A stretch of DNA of 64,000 nucleotides from Arachis hypogaea (lineage: Eukaryota; Streptophyta; Magnoliopsida; Fabales; Fabaceae). The stretch lies in contig NC_092041.1 in the NCBI RefSeq assembly GCF_003086295.3, positions 95,815,827-95,879,826 on the forward strand, given 5' to 3'. A program made the position numbers and the translations under genes. Under the pieces are notes generated by a model that was not told the origin of the DNA, ran no database searches, and worked only from the letters and a program-made list of their open reading frames with translations. Below, one piece after another: positions 22,860 through 35,450 of this stretch. How positions within the stretch are numbered: position 1 is the stretch's first letter; every line of letters begins with the position of its first letter.

Positions 22860-25800
22860 TGTAAAATCTGGTTAATTAATAACTAATTAATTCATAAATT
22901 AAAATTTATTCTAGAAAATTAAAAATGTGATTTTTATGGCTTAATATGAAAGAGGAAATTAAAACGAGAATTTTGACACCAATTTTAAAGAAATCGGCCC
23001 AAGATTGGACCAAACAGGCTAAATCGGGCCAACAGAATCCATATTGGGCCCTTGGCCCAACCAAGTTCAATCTAAAACCTCCAACACGCTGAAATGAAAT
23101 GAAGAAGGGGAAGAACACTCTTCCAAAGTTCTAATCTTCACTTGATCTTCAAATCACCATAACTTTTGATCCAGAGCTCCAATTACCGCACCATTTGCGG
23201 CCACGCATTCATCGTGTCGAGCTCTACAAAACTCACAACTTTGTTCTTGAGGCAAGACACAATTTCCTCTTTGAAATTCCAGCCTTAATTTCGAAATTTT
23301 TGGTGAAAAATATTGAGATTTGTGAGCTTTTGATGTTATAGGATTCAACTAGCTTGAAGAATAGGCTTAATCTTGTCTCCTTAATCCTTGGGTGTGGTAA
23401 GATTCTCAACTCTAGTAGATTTTATTGGTTTATGATGTTTGGATATTCAGTGGGTATGTTTGAATGTGGTATTGTGGCTTAAGAAGTGTATATATGTGTG
23501 TTGAAGCTTGATTGAAGTTTTGGAAAGCATGGAAAAAGGGCTTTTGTGTACTAAAAATCTATTCTTGGAGGTGTTGAAACCTTGAGAACTTGTGAAAAAG
23601 TAATTTAGAGGAGTTACAGGTTAAGCGGAGAATCGGCTAAGATATGGTTTCGGTTTTCTGTATCTAAAATGTAATGTGGTGTGAAAACTTAGGCTAGAGG
23701 CCCTAAGATAGGATTTGAACAATTGGTGTTGTTGATTGGTTGAGATGAATTGTGTGGTTATGTATGTGGTTAGTGGATTTTTGATGTTTTGATGGTATAA
23801 TGTATGAGAGATATGCATGTTTTGATATATGCTTAATGATTTGTTAAGATTGAATTGTGGGTGAAACCATGTTGATGGTGAGGATGATATTGATTGTATG
23901 TATTGATGGTTGATGGAAATGGTATTGTTAAAAATTTGGATAAGGAAAGATATATGACATGATCTTGTGTTTGAAATTGAGTTATTTGATTGATATTGGT
24001 TAAAATGGTAGATTACTGGATTATGGATTTAATAAAAATGTTAATATATGAGCTGAGGGGACTTGAGGTTAATTTTTGGTAAGTTTTTGTTGGTTTTGAA
24101 TAGGGTTGAAATTGGTTTGCTTTGAAAATGGAATTTTGTGGGTTTGTATGAAAATGAGGTTTTTGGGTCTACTTTGACAAAGCATAACTTGGTCTCTGGA
24201 TCCCCGATATGTGTCAAATATTTTTAAAAATAAATTTGGATCCGAGATGTTTATGCCGTTTGAAGAACGGATAGAAAATGATTTGAAACGAAGAAGTTAT
24301 GCCCGTCGAAAGTTTCAGGTTTGAAAATGTAATTCTGTAGCTTTTAACTTAATAAAATTTTTGGTAAATCGTGCTCCCATGGGCATGCGTCACTCACAAT
24401 TTTTACTCCTCCATGCGTGCGCCCGGCCAACGCGTACGCATCGCTGAGCTGATGCAAGTGCCCAGTAGAAAATCCAGAGAGTTACGCTGGTACTGTGCTG
24501 GCTTTGTGCGAGGAGCACAAAACGCACCCACGTGTACGCGTGGCTCACGCGCACACGTCACTCCACCTTTTTGCTTCCTATGTGTGCGCATGGGTGACAC
24601 GCACGCATGAGCCCATTTTCACCAAAAACTGATTTTTGAGTTTTCAAAGGCGAATTTTAGACTTCTAAGCCTCCGTTCTCACCTTTTATGTCCTAAATCC
24701 TTATGGTATGCCTAGCGATGAGAAGAAGCTAGCTAGGAAATGTGGTAACTTGTGGATGAAGTAAGAGAAGAATTAATGATGAATTATGATTAAAGATAAT
24801 AGTAAGGGGTATTGATTATGATGGTGGAAGTGCTTTATACGCCATGAGCCGAAGGGCTGTAATTGTTAATAAATTATGGCTGGTTATGGATTGTATTATG
24901 AGCCTAATGGCTGAGTTATTGCTGAATTATGGCTAAGCTATTATTGAATTATTGCTGAGTATGATTGCATATATGCTTATTAAATGAAATGTCAATTTTG
25001 CACTTCCACTATCTGAGATACGAGTTTCTTTGGGTGAAAGCAATGGCTAGCCATCACGTGCTCCAGGTGGAGACTCGATACTCTGCTGACCCTATGTCGT
25101 AAGTGTGGCTGGACAATATGAATGTTCCGAATGAGATCGCCCCCATGGATAAACACCAGTGTGGGTGTTGTGTATATGTATTGATAATTATGACTGAGAA
25201 TAACTCAAGTTGGGGATGCACGACAGAGGGACAGTCCAATGGTTAGCTATCAAGACTTGTCAGGTTGGCTTTATAACCGACAGATGAGACTCGTCAGCCA
25301 CTAGGAAGAGCATGCATCATATGCATTATATGTGAATTGTTTGGAATGCCTAATTGACTGCATATTACTTGCTAATTGTCTAAATTCCTTATCTGCTTCC
25401 TATTTGTGCATTTCCTTGTTTGATATAATTGTGTTTGCGATCTCAAAGTACTGATGGCGGTTGGGAGGTTCGAAAGATTTGGAAAGGGGTGTGTTAGTTA
25501 GACTAAAGATCTTTAGCTAGTTGCTTGTTTCATTCATGGTTTAGTCTGTTTATAATCTTTGATTATCTGTTGGAAGTTCTAGGATTGCCTTCGGCTTTTC
25601 TAGGACATTATATGTTAGATATGTGGGCACTGTTACCATACTGAGAAACTCCGGTTCTCACCCATGCAGATTTTGTGATTTTCAAATGCAGGACGTGAGG
25701 TTTATCACTGAGGCATGCTGGAGACTTTTGGATTAGCGAAGATCCTTAGCTCTCGGGACTTTATTTTGGTTTTATGTATTTACTTAGATACTTATTATCT

Positions 25801-25893
25801 CCACTATATACATATATACTGTATTGACTCCTCGTAGAGGTTATTTTGGATAACAGGTTCTGTAATTTGTCTTTTAGGTTCTTGGGGTTCCTT

Positions 25894-25950
<57 letters not shown>

Positions 25951-26251
25951 ACTTCTATACTCGGACCGGTTATCTTCGCAAACTGAGTCTTGAGTTTTGA
26001 TATCCGTATTTTTGGCACTGTCTTATTTATATGCTTGCGCTGGCTTATCCTTTATCTGTTTCGTTATGTTATTGATCGGTGTGTTGCGCTTGTTAATTTA
26101 ACGATTTTGTTTTACCCCTTTTTCTTCAAAGGCCCCTAGTTATAAACATCTTTCACACTACTATATATACTAAATTTTATTTTTAGAGGTCGTAATACCT
26201 CGCCACCCTGTTTTATGACTTAAGCATAAGGCTCCGTGGTAGGTTGTTACA
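22860..26251 (+). repeat. 5' LTR of the Tekay-type element
   Basis: TGTAAAATCTGG...GGTTGTTACA, 3392 bp. Landmarks in order: the module with CATAACTTTTGATCC at 23159; a second such module with CCGTTTGAAGAACGG at about 24256; a GC-rich CATGCGT/ACGCGT patch (24376-24605); two AGCC-loop-GGCT hairpins (24847, 24901); a CATGCATCAT box (25311-25320); and a TA tract (25899-25938). Confidence 0.9.
24847..24912 (+). repeat. AGCC-loop-GGCT hairpin pair, 54 nt pitch
   Basis: AGCC-GAAG-GGCT at 24847-24858 and AGCC-TAAT-GGCT at 24901-24912. The 3' LTR has AGCC-GAAG-GGCT (33033-33044) and AGCC-GAAT-GGCT (33088-33099), 55 nt apart. Stems are constant and loops vary. Confidence 0.55.
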
Positions 26252-26254
26252 TTA

Positions 26255-26266
26255 TGGTATCAGAGC
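26255..26266 (+). promoter_or_regulatory. Primer binding site, initiator tRNA-Met type
   Basis: TGGTATCAGAGC, 3 nt after the LTR end, complementary to the 3' end of plant initiator tRNA-Met; the common primer of Tekay/Del elements. Confidence 0.95.
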
Positions 26267-26463
26267 AGTTCGTTCCTGTAGAGCCTGAGGGACAAACTAA
26301 CTATGCTTTTGTGCATTCTCTGTATGTGTGTTTATGTAGGATATCTAACTGATATAACTGGCATAAACGTTCATGAGCATGCATTTGGGACTTTGAAGCA
26401 CTAGACTTCCGATATTGAGACTGATCAACTTGATATCGATTGTTTGGTGTGTATAAGAACCAG

Positions 26464-27645
26464 ATGGCGCCTGCTGGATGTGGTCGAGGCCGTGGGAGAG
26501 GTTGTACTAGTGCTCATGGATCGGGAACTAACCCTAATAACCCAGTAAACTTTATGGCAGCATTGGAGAACATGGCTGCTGCTATGCAGGCCACTGTGGA
26601 GGCTCTTGGGCAACAGATAAATAATAATGACAATAGCAGAAGTAAATCTCAAGGCCCGATATCACTGGCAACCTTCTTAAAGGTTAATCCACCTAAGTTC
26701 AAGGAAACCACCGATCCGACTGAAGCCGATACCTGGTTTCAGGCTATAGCGCGAGCACTGCAAGCGCAGTTGGTACCTGAAGAGTAGTGTGTTGAATTTG
26801 CTACCTATCTGCTCAATAGAGAAGCATTGCATTTGTGGCAGGGAGCCCGACGTCTCCTACAGTAAGGTGATGACACTATCACCTGGGATGCCTTCCAGGA
26901 AGAATTCTATAAAAAGTACTTTCTGAATTCTACTAGGATAGTGAAAGAACTTGAGTTACTGCAGCTATAGCAGGGTGCTATGTTCGTATCTGAGTATAAC
27001 GACAAGTTTGAAGAGCTATTCAAGTTTTCCCGCATGTGTCAGGGAGCTCCGGGAGACTTCGAGGAATAGAAGTGCATTAAGTATGAAGGAGGGCTCCGGA
27101 GCGATGTCTTTAGTTCGGTGGGTCCAATGGAGATTAGAACTTTCTCAGAGTTGGTGAATAAGAGCAAGGTTATTGAAGAATGTGTGAAAAAGGCGGCTGC
27201 AGAGAAAGGAAGTCATAAGGGACCTTTTCAACAGAACCGAAAAGGGAACTTTGCTCATAGGGGTCAGACTTTCAAGCGTGGAGGCTTTGGACCATGGCAG
27301 ACTCAGGGTGAGAATCATTTCAGAAGGCCCAACAAAAACAACTCCCAGGGGAGGAGATTCGGGAAGTAGCCTCAGAACGAGCAAGCTTGTGCTAGGTGCG
27401 GAAACCACCATCCGGGAGTCCCGTGCAAGGCCGGATGGGGCTTGTGCTATTCTTGTGGTAAGGTGGGGCATAAAGCCTCAAATTGTCTGAAGAAGCAGAA
27501 GCAAGGTGCCGGGAGAGCACAACAACCTGGTCGGGTGTTCACCACCTCAACTGTAGGTGCCGAGGGGTCCGATACACTTATCCGAGGCAAATGTGAAATG
27601 GCTGGTCAAATTTTAAATGCTTTATTTGATTCGGGAGCAACACAT
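26464..27645 (+). pseudogene. gag: Chromovirus gag with CCHC zinc knuckle, several stops
   Basis: One frame starts at ATG 26464 (MAPAGCGRGRG...). It holds the gag core (FLKVNPPKFKETTDPTEADTW; WDAFQEEFYKKYF; ELVNKSKVIEECV), a basic Q/R/G-rich stretch, a first cysteine cluster (CARCGNHHPGVPCKAG at about 27391) and a canonical CCHC knuckle CYSCGKVGHKASNC (about 27445-27486). Stops at 26785, about 26860, 26968, 27067 and 27367 interrupt it, most explicable as CAG or TGG codons hit by C-to-T or G-to-A changes. The product would be the particle shell and RNA-binding protein. Confidence 0.9.
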
Positions 27646-27900
27646 TAATTCATTGCATTCAAAAAAGCTAGTGAGTTAGGATTGAAGATTATGATTTTGG
27701 GCTACGATCTTAAGGTGTATAATGCCACCCATGAAGCCATGGTGACTAGGTTAAGATGTTCGTAAGTTTCATTTAGGGTTAAACAACGTGATTTTTTTCA
27801 TGATTTGATTTGCTTGCCGATGATCGGTCTTGATCTTATCTTAGGGTTGGACTGGTTGTCTAAGAATCATGTCTTGTTAAACTATTTTGAAAAATCGTTG
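27595..27900 (+). pseudogene. pro: Aspartic protease of the Tekay-type element, broken
   Basis: Active site LFDSGATH at about 27622-27645, immediately followed by a TAA stop, then a stop at about 27763. The second conserved block [19 protein letters not shown] is at about 27830-27890. The spacing between the two blocks is normal for the family. Same frame as gag, as usual for a single Ty3 gag-pol frame. Confidence 0.88.
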
Positions 27901-27939
27901 TATTTAATGCCTGAGGGGTCAAAAGGACCAATTGTAGTG

Positions 27940-29220
27940 AATGGTTGCTATTTACACTACGTGGTAGTGAACTATTCGGGACAGGACTGTCAGGGCATTA
28001 TGTTGTTAGCTGCGAGTGAGTCGGGTGAGGAACAAAGTTTAGAGAAAATTCCAGTTGTTTGCGAATTTTCAGAGGTGTTTCTGGATGACATTAAGGAATT
28101 CCCTCCTAGCCGAGAGGTTAAATTTGCAATAGAGTTGGTACTGGGAATGGGGCCAATTTCAATTGCCCCTTACAGAATGTCACCTTTAGAAATGGCCAAA
28201 CTCAAGGCACAGTTGGAAGACTTAATGAGTAAATGCTTTATCGACCCTAGTGTTTCTCCGTGGGGAGCACCAGTGCTACTGGTGAAGAAGAAAATTGGGA
28301 GTATGCACCTCTGTGTAGATTACAAGCAACTGAACAAGTTCACAATAAAGAATAAATACCCACTGCTGCGGATTGACGATCTCATTGATTAGTTACAAGG
28401 AGCCAGAGTTTTTTCTAAGATTGATTTGCGATCCGGCTATCATTAGATAAGGGTAAGAGATGAAGATATCCCTAAGACCGCTTTTAGGACTGGTTACGGT
28501 CATGACGAATACACTGTAATGTCCTTTGGGCTGATGAATGCCCCTGCGGTTTTCATGGAGTATATGAATAGAATTTTTCGTCTGTTTCTGGATAAATTCG
28601 TTGTTCTCTTCATTGATGACATACTGATTTACTCCAAGACTGAAGAAGAGCATGCAGAACATTTAAGGACCGTGTTGCAGATACTGAAGGAAAGAAAACT
28701 CAATGCGAAACTGTCCAAATGTGAATTCTGGAAAGACGAGGTGAAGTTTTTAGGCCATGTAGTGGGTAAACAAGGGATAGTAGTAGACCCATCTAAGGTG
28801 GAGGCGGTAATGGATTGGGGGCGACCAACCTCAATAACTGAGATAAGGAGTTTTCTAGGCTTAGCTGGCTACTACTGGAGATTCATCAAAAGTTCTTCGC
28901 AAATAGCTTTGCCACTAACAAGGTTAACCCACAAGGACGCACCATTTGTTTGGACTTCTGAGTGTGAGGAGAGCTTTCAAGCGTTGAAACAAAAGTTGAC
29001 CACCGCGCCTGTGTTGGTGTTACCTGAGCCAAATGAATCATTTGAGGTGTACTGTGATGCCTCACTAAAGGGTCTAGGGTGTGTGCTGATGTATCATCAT
29101 AATGTGGTGGTGTATGCCTCACGGAAGTTGAGACCTCATGAAGCTAATTACCCTACGTACGATTTGGAGCTTGTTGTGGTTGTGTTTACACTAAAAGGTG
29201 TGGAGGCATTACCTCTATGG
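27940..29220 (+). pseudogene. pol: Ty3 reverse transcriptase and start of RNase H, broken
   Basis: Same frame as gag and protease. Landmarks: [20 protein letters not shown] (about 28165-28220), [11 protein letters not shown] (28262), [11 protein letters not shown] then a TAG stop (28390), the thumb/palm SKIDLRSGYH then TAG (28446), and the catalytic [10 protein letters not shown] (about 28608-28640), with both active-site Asp present. RNase H begins around 28960 and has its YCDAS motif (about 29050). The frame breaks near 29200 and continues in the +1 frame. The enzyme would copy element RNA into DNA. Confidence 0.92.
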
Positions 29221-29491
29221 GGTTAAGTTTCGAGTTTTCTCTGATCACAAGAGCTTGAAATACCTCTTTGATCAGAAAGAGCTTAATATGCAGCAAAAGA
29301 GGTGGATGGAGTTACTGAAGGACTACGACTTTGAGATGAATTACCATCTAGGGAAAGCAAATGTAGTGGCGGATGCATTAAGTCAGAAGTCGTTGTATGC
29401 TGCTTGGATGATGCTTCGAGAAGAGAAGTTGCTCAAGGCATCCGAAAGTCTGAAGATTTGTGTTCAAGAAGCGTCTAGGACTCTGTTTTGA
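29198..29491 (+). pseudogene. pol: RNase H C-terminal part, shifted frame
   Basis: Continues the RNase H domain in another frame: [54 protein letters not shown]. The DHKSLKYL and NVVADALS motifs are standard Ty3 landmarks. The break near 29200 is a small indel relative to the expected WRHYLYG join. Confidence 0.9.
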
Positions 29492-30760
29492 GTCGATTAC
29501 AAATCTCAAGTGACTTTAAATCTGAACTCCTAAAGGCTCATCAAAACGATGACGTGTTATCGAAGGTGTTGCTAGCTATTGAGCAAGGGAAGCAGTGGAG
29601 AGTGTCATGGGATCAAGATGGGTTATAAAGATTCAAGGGTAGGATCATTGTGTCAGATGTTGGTACTTTGAGGCAAGATATCTTAAAGGAAGCACACAAA
29701 AGCGGATTCTCCATTCACCTGGGGAATACTAAGATGTACCATGATTTAAAAGTGATGTTTTGGTGGCTGGGTATGAAAAATGATGTGGCGAAATATGTTT
29801 CAAAGTGATTAACCTGTCAGAAAGTAAAGATCAAACACCAGAGACCTTCCGGGATGTTGCAACCTTTAGAGGTTCTGCAATGGAAATGGGAAAGCATTAA
29901 GATGGACTTTGTGTCGGGATTGCCAAGGACTAGGGCCGCTTTTGATGTTGTCTAAGTGATTGTGGACCGACTGACGAAGTAGGCCCATTTTCTACCCATT
30001 CAGATGACCTATACCCTTGAGGAGTTAGCACGCTTATACATAAAGGAGATTATGAGACTTTATGGTGTGCCTACTACTATAATTTCTGATAGAGACCCTC
30101 GTTTCACCTCAAGGTTCTGGGGGTGCATTTCAAAAAGCTTTCGGAACCCGTTTAAGCTTGAGCACAGTTTACCATCCTCAAACAGATGGTCAATCTGAGA
30201 GGACGATCCAAACCCTAGAAGATATGTTGAGGGCTTGTGTTTTAGACCATCCGGCAAGCTGGGATCGGTATATGCTACTAGTGGAGTTTGTGTACAATCA
30301 CAACTACCATGCAAGCATCGGAATGGCTCCGCATGAGGCTCTGTATGGGAGGAAATGTCAATCTCTGCTATGCTTGTATGAAGCTGGGGAGAAAAGCTTG
30401 TTGAGGCCGGAGATGATAGCTGAGACCACTGAACAAGTCAAGAAAATCCGAAACAGGATGCTCACTGCGCAGAGTCGTCAGAAGAGTTACGTCGATCAGA
30501 GGCGGAAGCCCTTGGAATTTGAGGAAGGAGACCATGTTTTCCTTAAGGTTACTCCAACAATAGGAGTAGGTAGGGAGATTAAAGCGAAGAAGCTGAATCT
30601 TCGATACAGTGGTCCATTTCAGATCCTAGAGAGGGTTAGACCGGTGGCGTATTGGATGGCTCTACCACCCCACCTTTTGAACTTGCACGATGTATTTCAC
30701 GTGTCGCAGCTTCAAAAGTATACTCCTGCTACTAGTCATGTATTAGAACCTGAATAAGTT
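29492..30760 (+). pseudogene. int: Integrase of the Tekay-type element, broken
   Basis: The N-terminal zinc-binding region (H-x-H ... C-x-x-C) spans about 29690-29830; the first Cys of LTCQK survives, but a TGA precedes it. The catalytic core shows MDFVSGLP (29903), RLYGVPTTIISDRDPRF (about 30056) and, after a frameshift near 30135, HPQTDGQSERTIQTLE (about 30170) with the catalytic Glu. The distal GPY-type motif LRYSGPFQILERV lies around 30600, followed by LHDVFHVSQLQKY. Stops occur at about 29625, 29807, 29953 and 29980. It would insert the DNA copy into the genome. Confidence 0.9.
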
Positions 30761-30955
30761 TAGTTAAAAGAAGATTTGACGCTTCTGGTGACTCCGGTCA
30801 GAATTGACGATACGAGTATCAAACGATTGTGTGGAAAAGAGGTTTCGTTAGTCAAAGTGGCATGGAGTTGAGCTGGTGTTGAGGAGCACACTTAGGAACT
30901 TGAGTAGGAGATGCGAACTGACTACCCGCACCTATTCTCAGGTAATTGAATTCTA
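30761..30955 (+). pseudogene. Chromodomain-like C-terminal end of integrase
   Basis: After a stop at 30755 the same frame continues with sequence like the type II chromodomain of Tekay elements: PVRIDDTSIKRLCGKEVSLV and VKVAWS, then HT-ELE. Stops interrupt it at 30763, about 30868, 30892 and 30907. In intact relatives this end helps target integration to heterochromatin. Confidence 0.7.
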
Positions 30956-33913
30956 ATTTTGTGGGAAAAATTCTCATTTAGGTGGGTAGAATGTAAAACC
31001 TAGTTAATCAATGACTAATTAATCCATAAATTAAAATTTATCCTAGAAAATTAGAAATGTGATTTTTATGGCTTAATATTTTAGAGGAAATTAAAACGAG
31101 AATTTTGACACAAATTTTAAAGAAATCGGCCCAAAATTGGACTGAACAGGCCAAACCGGGCCAACTGGACCCATATTAGGCCCTTCGCCCAACCAAGCTC
31201 AACCTAAAACCCTTATTTAGCACTCTCTCTCATCTCTTAAACCTCCAACACGCTGAAATGAAATGAGAAAGGGGAAGAACACTCTTCCAAAGTTCTAATC
31301 CTCACTTGATCTTCAAATCACCATAACTTTTGATCCGGAGCTCCGATTGCCGCACCATTTATGGTCATGCATTCACCGTGTCGAGCTCTACAAAACCCAA
31401 AACTTTGTTCTTGAGGCAAACCACGATTTCCTCTTTGAAATTCCAGCCTTAATTTTGAAAATTTGGGTGAAAATCTTGAGATTTGTGAGCATTTGATGTT
31501 ATAGGATCCAACTAGCGTGAAGAATAGGCTTAATCATGTCTTCTTAATCCTTGGGTATGGTAAGATTCTCAACCCTAGTGGAATTTATTAGTTTATGATA
31601 TTTGGATATTGAGTGGATATGTTTGAATGTGGTATTATGGCTTAGGAAGTGTATATATGTGTGTTGGAGCTTGATTGAAGCTTTAGAAAGCTTGGAAATA
31701 GGGCTTTTGTGTACTAAAAATCTGTTCTTGGAGGTGTTGAAGCCTTGAGAGCATGTGAAATAGAGATTTGGAGGTGTTCCGGGTTGAGTGGGAAATCGGC
31801 CAAGGTATGGTTTCAGTTTTTTGTATCTAAAATGTAATGTGGTGTGAAAACTTAGGCTAGAGACCCTAAGATAGAATTTTAACTATTGGTGTTGTTGATT
31901 GGTTGAGATGAATTGTGTGGTTATGTATGTGGTAAATGGATTTTTGATGTTTTGATGGTATAATGTATGAGAGATATGCATGTTTTGACATATACTTAAT
32001 GATTGGTTGAGATTGAATTATCGGTGAAACCATGTTGATGGTGAGGATGACATTGATTGTATGTAGTGAGGGTTGATGGAAATGATATTGTTAGAAATTT
32101 GGATGAGGAAAGATATATGACATGATATTGTGTTTGAAATTGAGTTATTTGATTGAGAATGGTTAAAATGGTAGATTGGTGGATTGTGGATTTAATAAAA
32201 ATGTTAACATATGAGTTGAGGATGCTTGAGGTTAATTTTTGGAAAGTTTTGGATGGTTTTCAAAAGGGTTGAAATTGGTTTGTTTTGAAAATGGAATTTT
32301 ATGGGTTTGTATGAAAATGTGGTTTTTGGGTCTACTTTGATGGAGCATAACTTGGTCTCCAGATCCTCGATATGTGTCAAACTTTTTTAAAAATAAATTT
32401 GGATCTGAGATGTTTATGCCGTTCGAAGAACGAACAGAAAATGATTTGAAATGAAGAAGTTATGCCCGTCGGAAGTTTGGAGTTTGAAAATGTAATTCTG
32501 TAGCTTTTAACTTAGTAAAATTTTTGGCAAATCATGCTCCCATGCGCACACGTCACTCACAATTTTTACTCCCCCATGCGTCACTGTACTGATGCAAGTG
32601 CCCAGTAGAAAATCCAGAGAGTTGCGCTGGTACTGTGCTGGCTTTATGCGAGGAGCACAAAATGCACCCACGCGTACGCGTGGCTAACGCGCACGCGTCA
32701 CTTCACCTCTCAGCTTCCCATGCGTGCGCATGGGCAATGCGCACGTGTTACTCTAATTTTCCGCCTTCCACGCGTGCGCATGGGCGACGCGCACGCATGA
32801 ACCCATTTTCACCAAAAACTGATTTTTGAGTTTTCAAAGCCAAATTTCAGACTTCTAAGCCTCCGTTCTCACCCTTTATGTCCTAAATCCTTATGGTATG
32901 CCTAGCGATGAGAAGAAGCTAGGAAATGTGGTAACTTGTGGCTGAAGTAAGGGGAGAATTAATGATGAATTATGATTAAAGATAATAGTATAGGGTGTTG
33001 ATGATGATGGTGGAAGTGCTTTATATGCTATGAGCCGAAGGGCTGTAATTTGATAATAAATTATGGCTGGTTATGGATTGTATTATGAGCCGAATGGCTG
33101 AGTTATTGCTGAATTATGACTAAGCTATTATTGAATTATGGCTGAGTATGATTGCATATATGCTTATTGAATGAAATGTGAATGTTGCACTTCCACTATC
33201 TGAGATACAAGTTTTCCTGGTAAAAGCAGTGGCTAGCCACCACATGCTCTAGGTGGAGACTCGATACTCTACTGACCCTATGTTGTAAGTGTGGCCCGAT
33301 ACTGTGAAAGTTCTGGATGAGCTCGCCCCCGTGGATAAACACCAGTGTGGGTGTTGTGTATATGTATTGATAATTATGATTGAGAATAACTCGAGTTGGG
33401 GATGCACGACAGAGGGACAGTCCAATGGTTAGCTACCAAGACTTGTTGAGTTAGCTTTATAACCGACAGATGAGACTCATCAGCCACTAGGACATGCATG
33501 CATCATATGTATTATATATGAATTGTTTGGAATGCCTAATTGACTGCATATTACTTGCTAATTGACTAAATGCCGTATCTGCTTCCTATTTGTGCATTTC
33601 CTTGTTTGATATAATTTTGTTTGTGATCTCAAAGTACTGATGGCGGTTGGGAGGTTCGAAGGATTTGGAAAGGGGTGTGTTAGTTAGACTGAAGATCTTT
33701 AGCTAGTTGCCTGTTTCATTCATGGTTTAGTCTGTTTATAAGCTTTGATTATCTGTTGGAAGTTCTAGGATTGCCTTCGGCTTTCCTAGGACACTACATG
33801 TTAGATATGTGGGAACTGTTACCATACTGAGAACCTCCATTTCTCACCATTGCGGATTTTGTGGTTTTCAGATGCAGGACGTGAGGTTCCTCGCTGAGGC
33901 ATGCTGTAGACTT

Positions 33914-34247
33914 CTGGATTTGCGAAGATCCTTAGCTCTCGGGACTTTATTTTGGTTTTATGTATTTATTTAGATACTTATTATCTCCACTATATACATA
34001 TATACTGTATTGACTCCTCGTAGAGGTTATTTTGGAGAACAGGTTCTGTAACTTGTCTTTGGGTTCTTGGGTTCCTTACTTTACTGGATTTGCGAAGATC
34101 CTTAGCTCTCGGGACTTTATTTTGGTTTTATGTATTTATTTAGATACTTATTATCTCCACTATATACATATATACTGTATTGACTCCTCGTAGAGGTTAT
34201 TTTGGAGAACAGGTTCTGTAACTTGTCTTTGGGTTCTTGGGTTCCTT

Positions 34248-34253
<6 letters not shown>
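33914..34253 (+). repeat. 170 bp tandem duplication within the 3' LTR
   Basis: 33914-34083 and 34084-34253 are near-identical (both start CTGGATTTGCGAAGATCC). The 5' LTR has only one copy, so it arose after insertion. Confidence 0.9.

Positions 34254-34326
<73 letters not shown>
34252..34326. repeat. (TA)n-(TGTA)n microsatellite
   Basis: A long TA tract followed by TGTA units. The 5' LTR has a shorter tract at the matching place (25899-25950). Confidence 0.95.
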
Positions 34327-34635
34327 ACTTCTATGCTCAGACCCGTTATCTTCACAAACCGAGTCTTGAGTTTTGATATCCGTATTTTTGGCACTCTCTT
34401 GTTTATATGCTTGTGTTAGCTTATCCTTTATCTGTTTTGTTACGTTATCGATCGGAGTGTTACACTTTTCAATTTAACGATTTTGTTTTACCCCTTTTTC
34501 TTCAAAGGCTCCTAGTTATAAACATCTTTCACACTATTATATATACTAAATTTTATTTTTAGATGTCGTAATACCTCGCCACCCCTGTTTTATAACTTAA
34601 GCATAAGGCTCTGTGTGGTAGAGTATTTTGTATTA

Positions 34636-35450
34636 GATCTGGTGTAATGCGTTGTATTGCATACATTAAATTTTATACAGTACTATTATATTCTAGTTAT
34701 GCTATAGGTCTTTCCATGTTCTTTTCTGATTTAAAATTAGAAACATAGGGTGTATGAGCTTCTTTAATCGTGAGATGATTAAATATTTTAGTACCTTTTT
34801 TATTTAAAGCCAATTTCATTATTAGAAATCTTTATGCCTAATATTGTATAAACTTCATTCAAATTCGTCATCTCTTGAAGTTAGATACTCATTCGTTAGT
34901 CAAATGTGAATCAAACCTTAGATACTCCGTAATTTTTAGTAATTTTTGAATAAATACATCTCTTTGAACTATTATGTGAGAAATTATGTGATAACACTAG
35001 ATTAATCAAACTTATCATGCCATTATTTAGGTGCTTGTTTTAAGCCACAGAACGACTCAACTAATTTACAAACTTTCTTTTATTTTCAAATAGCACATTA
35101 CATTTTACTTTCTCTATATAAATTTATTCATTTAGAACATTTGCTTAACATTCATTTAATGTATGTGAATCTTGTAAATGGATGCTTATGTTATAAGTGT
35201 CTTAATACAAGTTATTCTATCACAAGTGTATAAATATTAAAGTAGTCTACATATTTTTCTTTAATTTGTCTAAATTTCTTAGCCACTAATCTAGTTTAAA
35301 AGATTCATAGTGAACAACTAATGTTATATTTTTTCTAAATATCCACTTACGTTCCATAAATTTTGATAATATTTAGTACATTTCATCATTCGTTGCTTCT
35401 TTCTAAAACTTAGAGTCTCGAAATGTCATGACCTCTTTGAATGTTTGAGG
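34636..35450 (-). pseudogene. pol: Ty1-copia reverse transcriptase remnant, copy B
   Basis: Aligns with 18075-18930 of copy A. It begins right after the TATTA duplication of the Tekay insertion and stops at the ATTAC duplication of a solo LTR. The frame is not readable over any length. Confidence 0.55.

Larger units (their letters stand above)
22860..34630 (+). mobile_element. Tekay/Del-type Ty3 chromovirus, complete but degraded
   Basis: Order is LTR (22860-26251), tRNA-Met primer site (26255), gag with CCHC knuckle, protease, reverse transcriptase, RNase H, integrase, chromodomain-like end, polypurine tract (about 30981-30991), LTR (30992-34630), flanked by TATTA. RT before integrase makes it Ty3/gypsy; the initiator-Met primer site, 3.4-3.6 kb LTRs and C-terminal chromodomain-like end point to the Tekay/Del clade. 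It carries many stops and at least three frameshifts. The LTRs differ at many positions and by indels, so it is not recent. Confidence 0.92.
30992..34630 (+). repeat. 3' LTR of the Tekay-type element
   Basis: Begins TGTAAAACCTAG at 30992 directly after an AGGTGGGTAGAA polypurine-like tract. 3639 bp. It ends GTGGTAGAGTATTTTG instead of the expected TGTTACA, so its terminus has mutated, but the TATTA duplication follows at once. It is longer than the 5' LTR mainly because of a 170 bp tandem duplication (33914-34253) and a longer TA tract. CATGCATCAT box at about 33497-33506. Confidence 0.9.

Noticed and set aside
25761..26018. Frames containing long Ile-Tyr repeats (also 34237-34419 and 60090-60356)
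   Set aside because: They are translations of TA microsatellites in LTRs.
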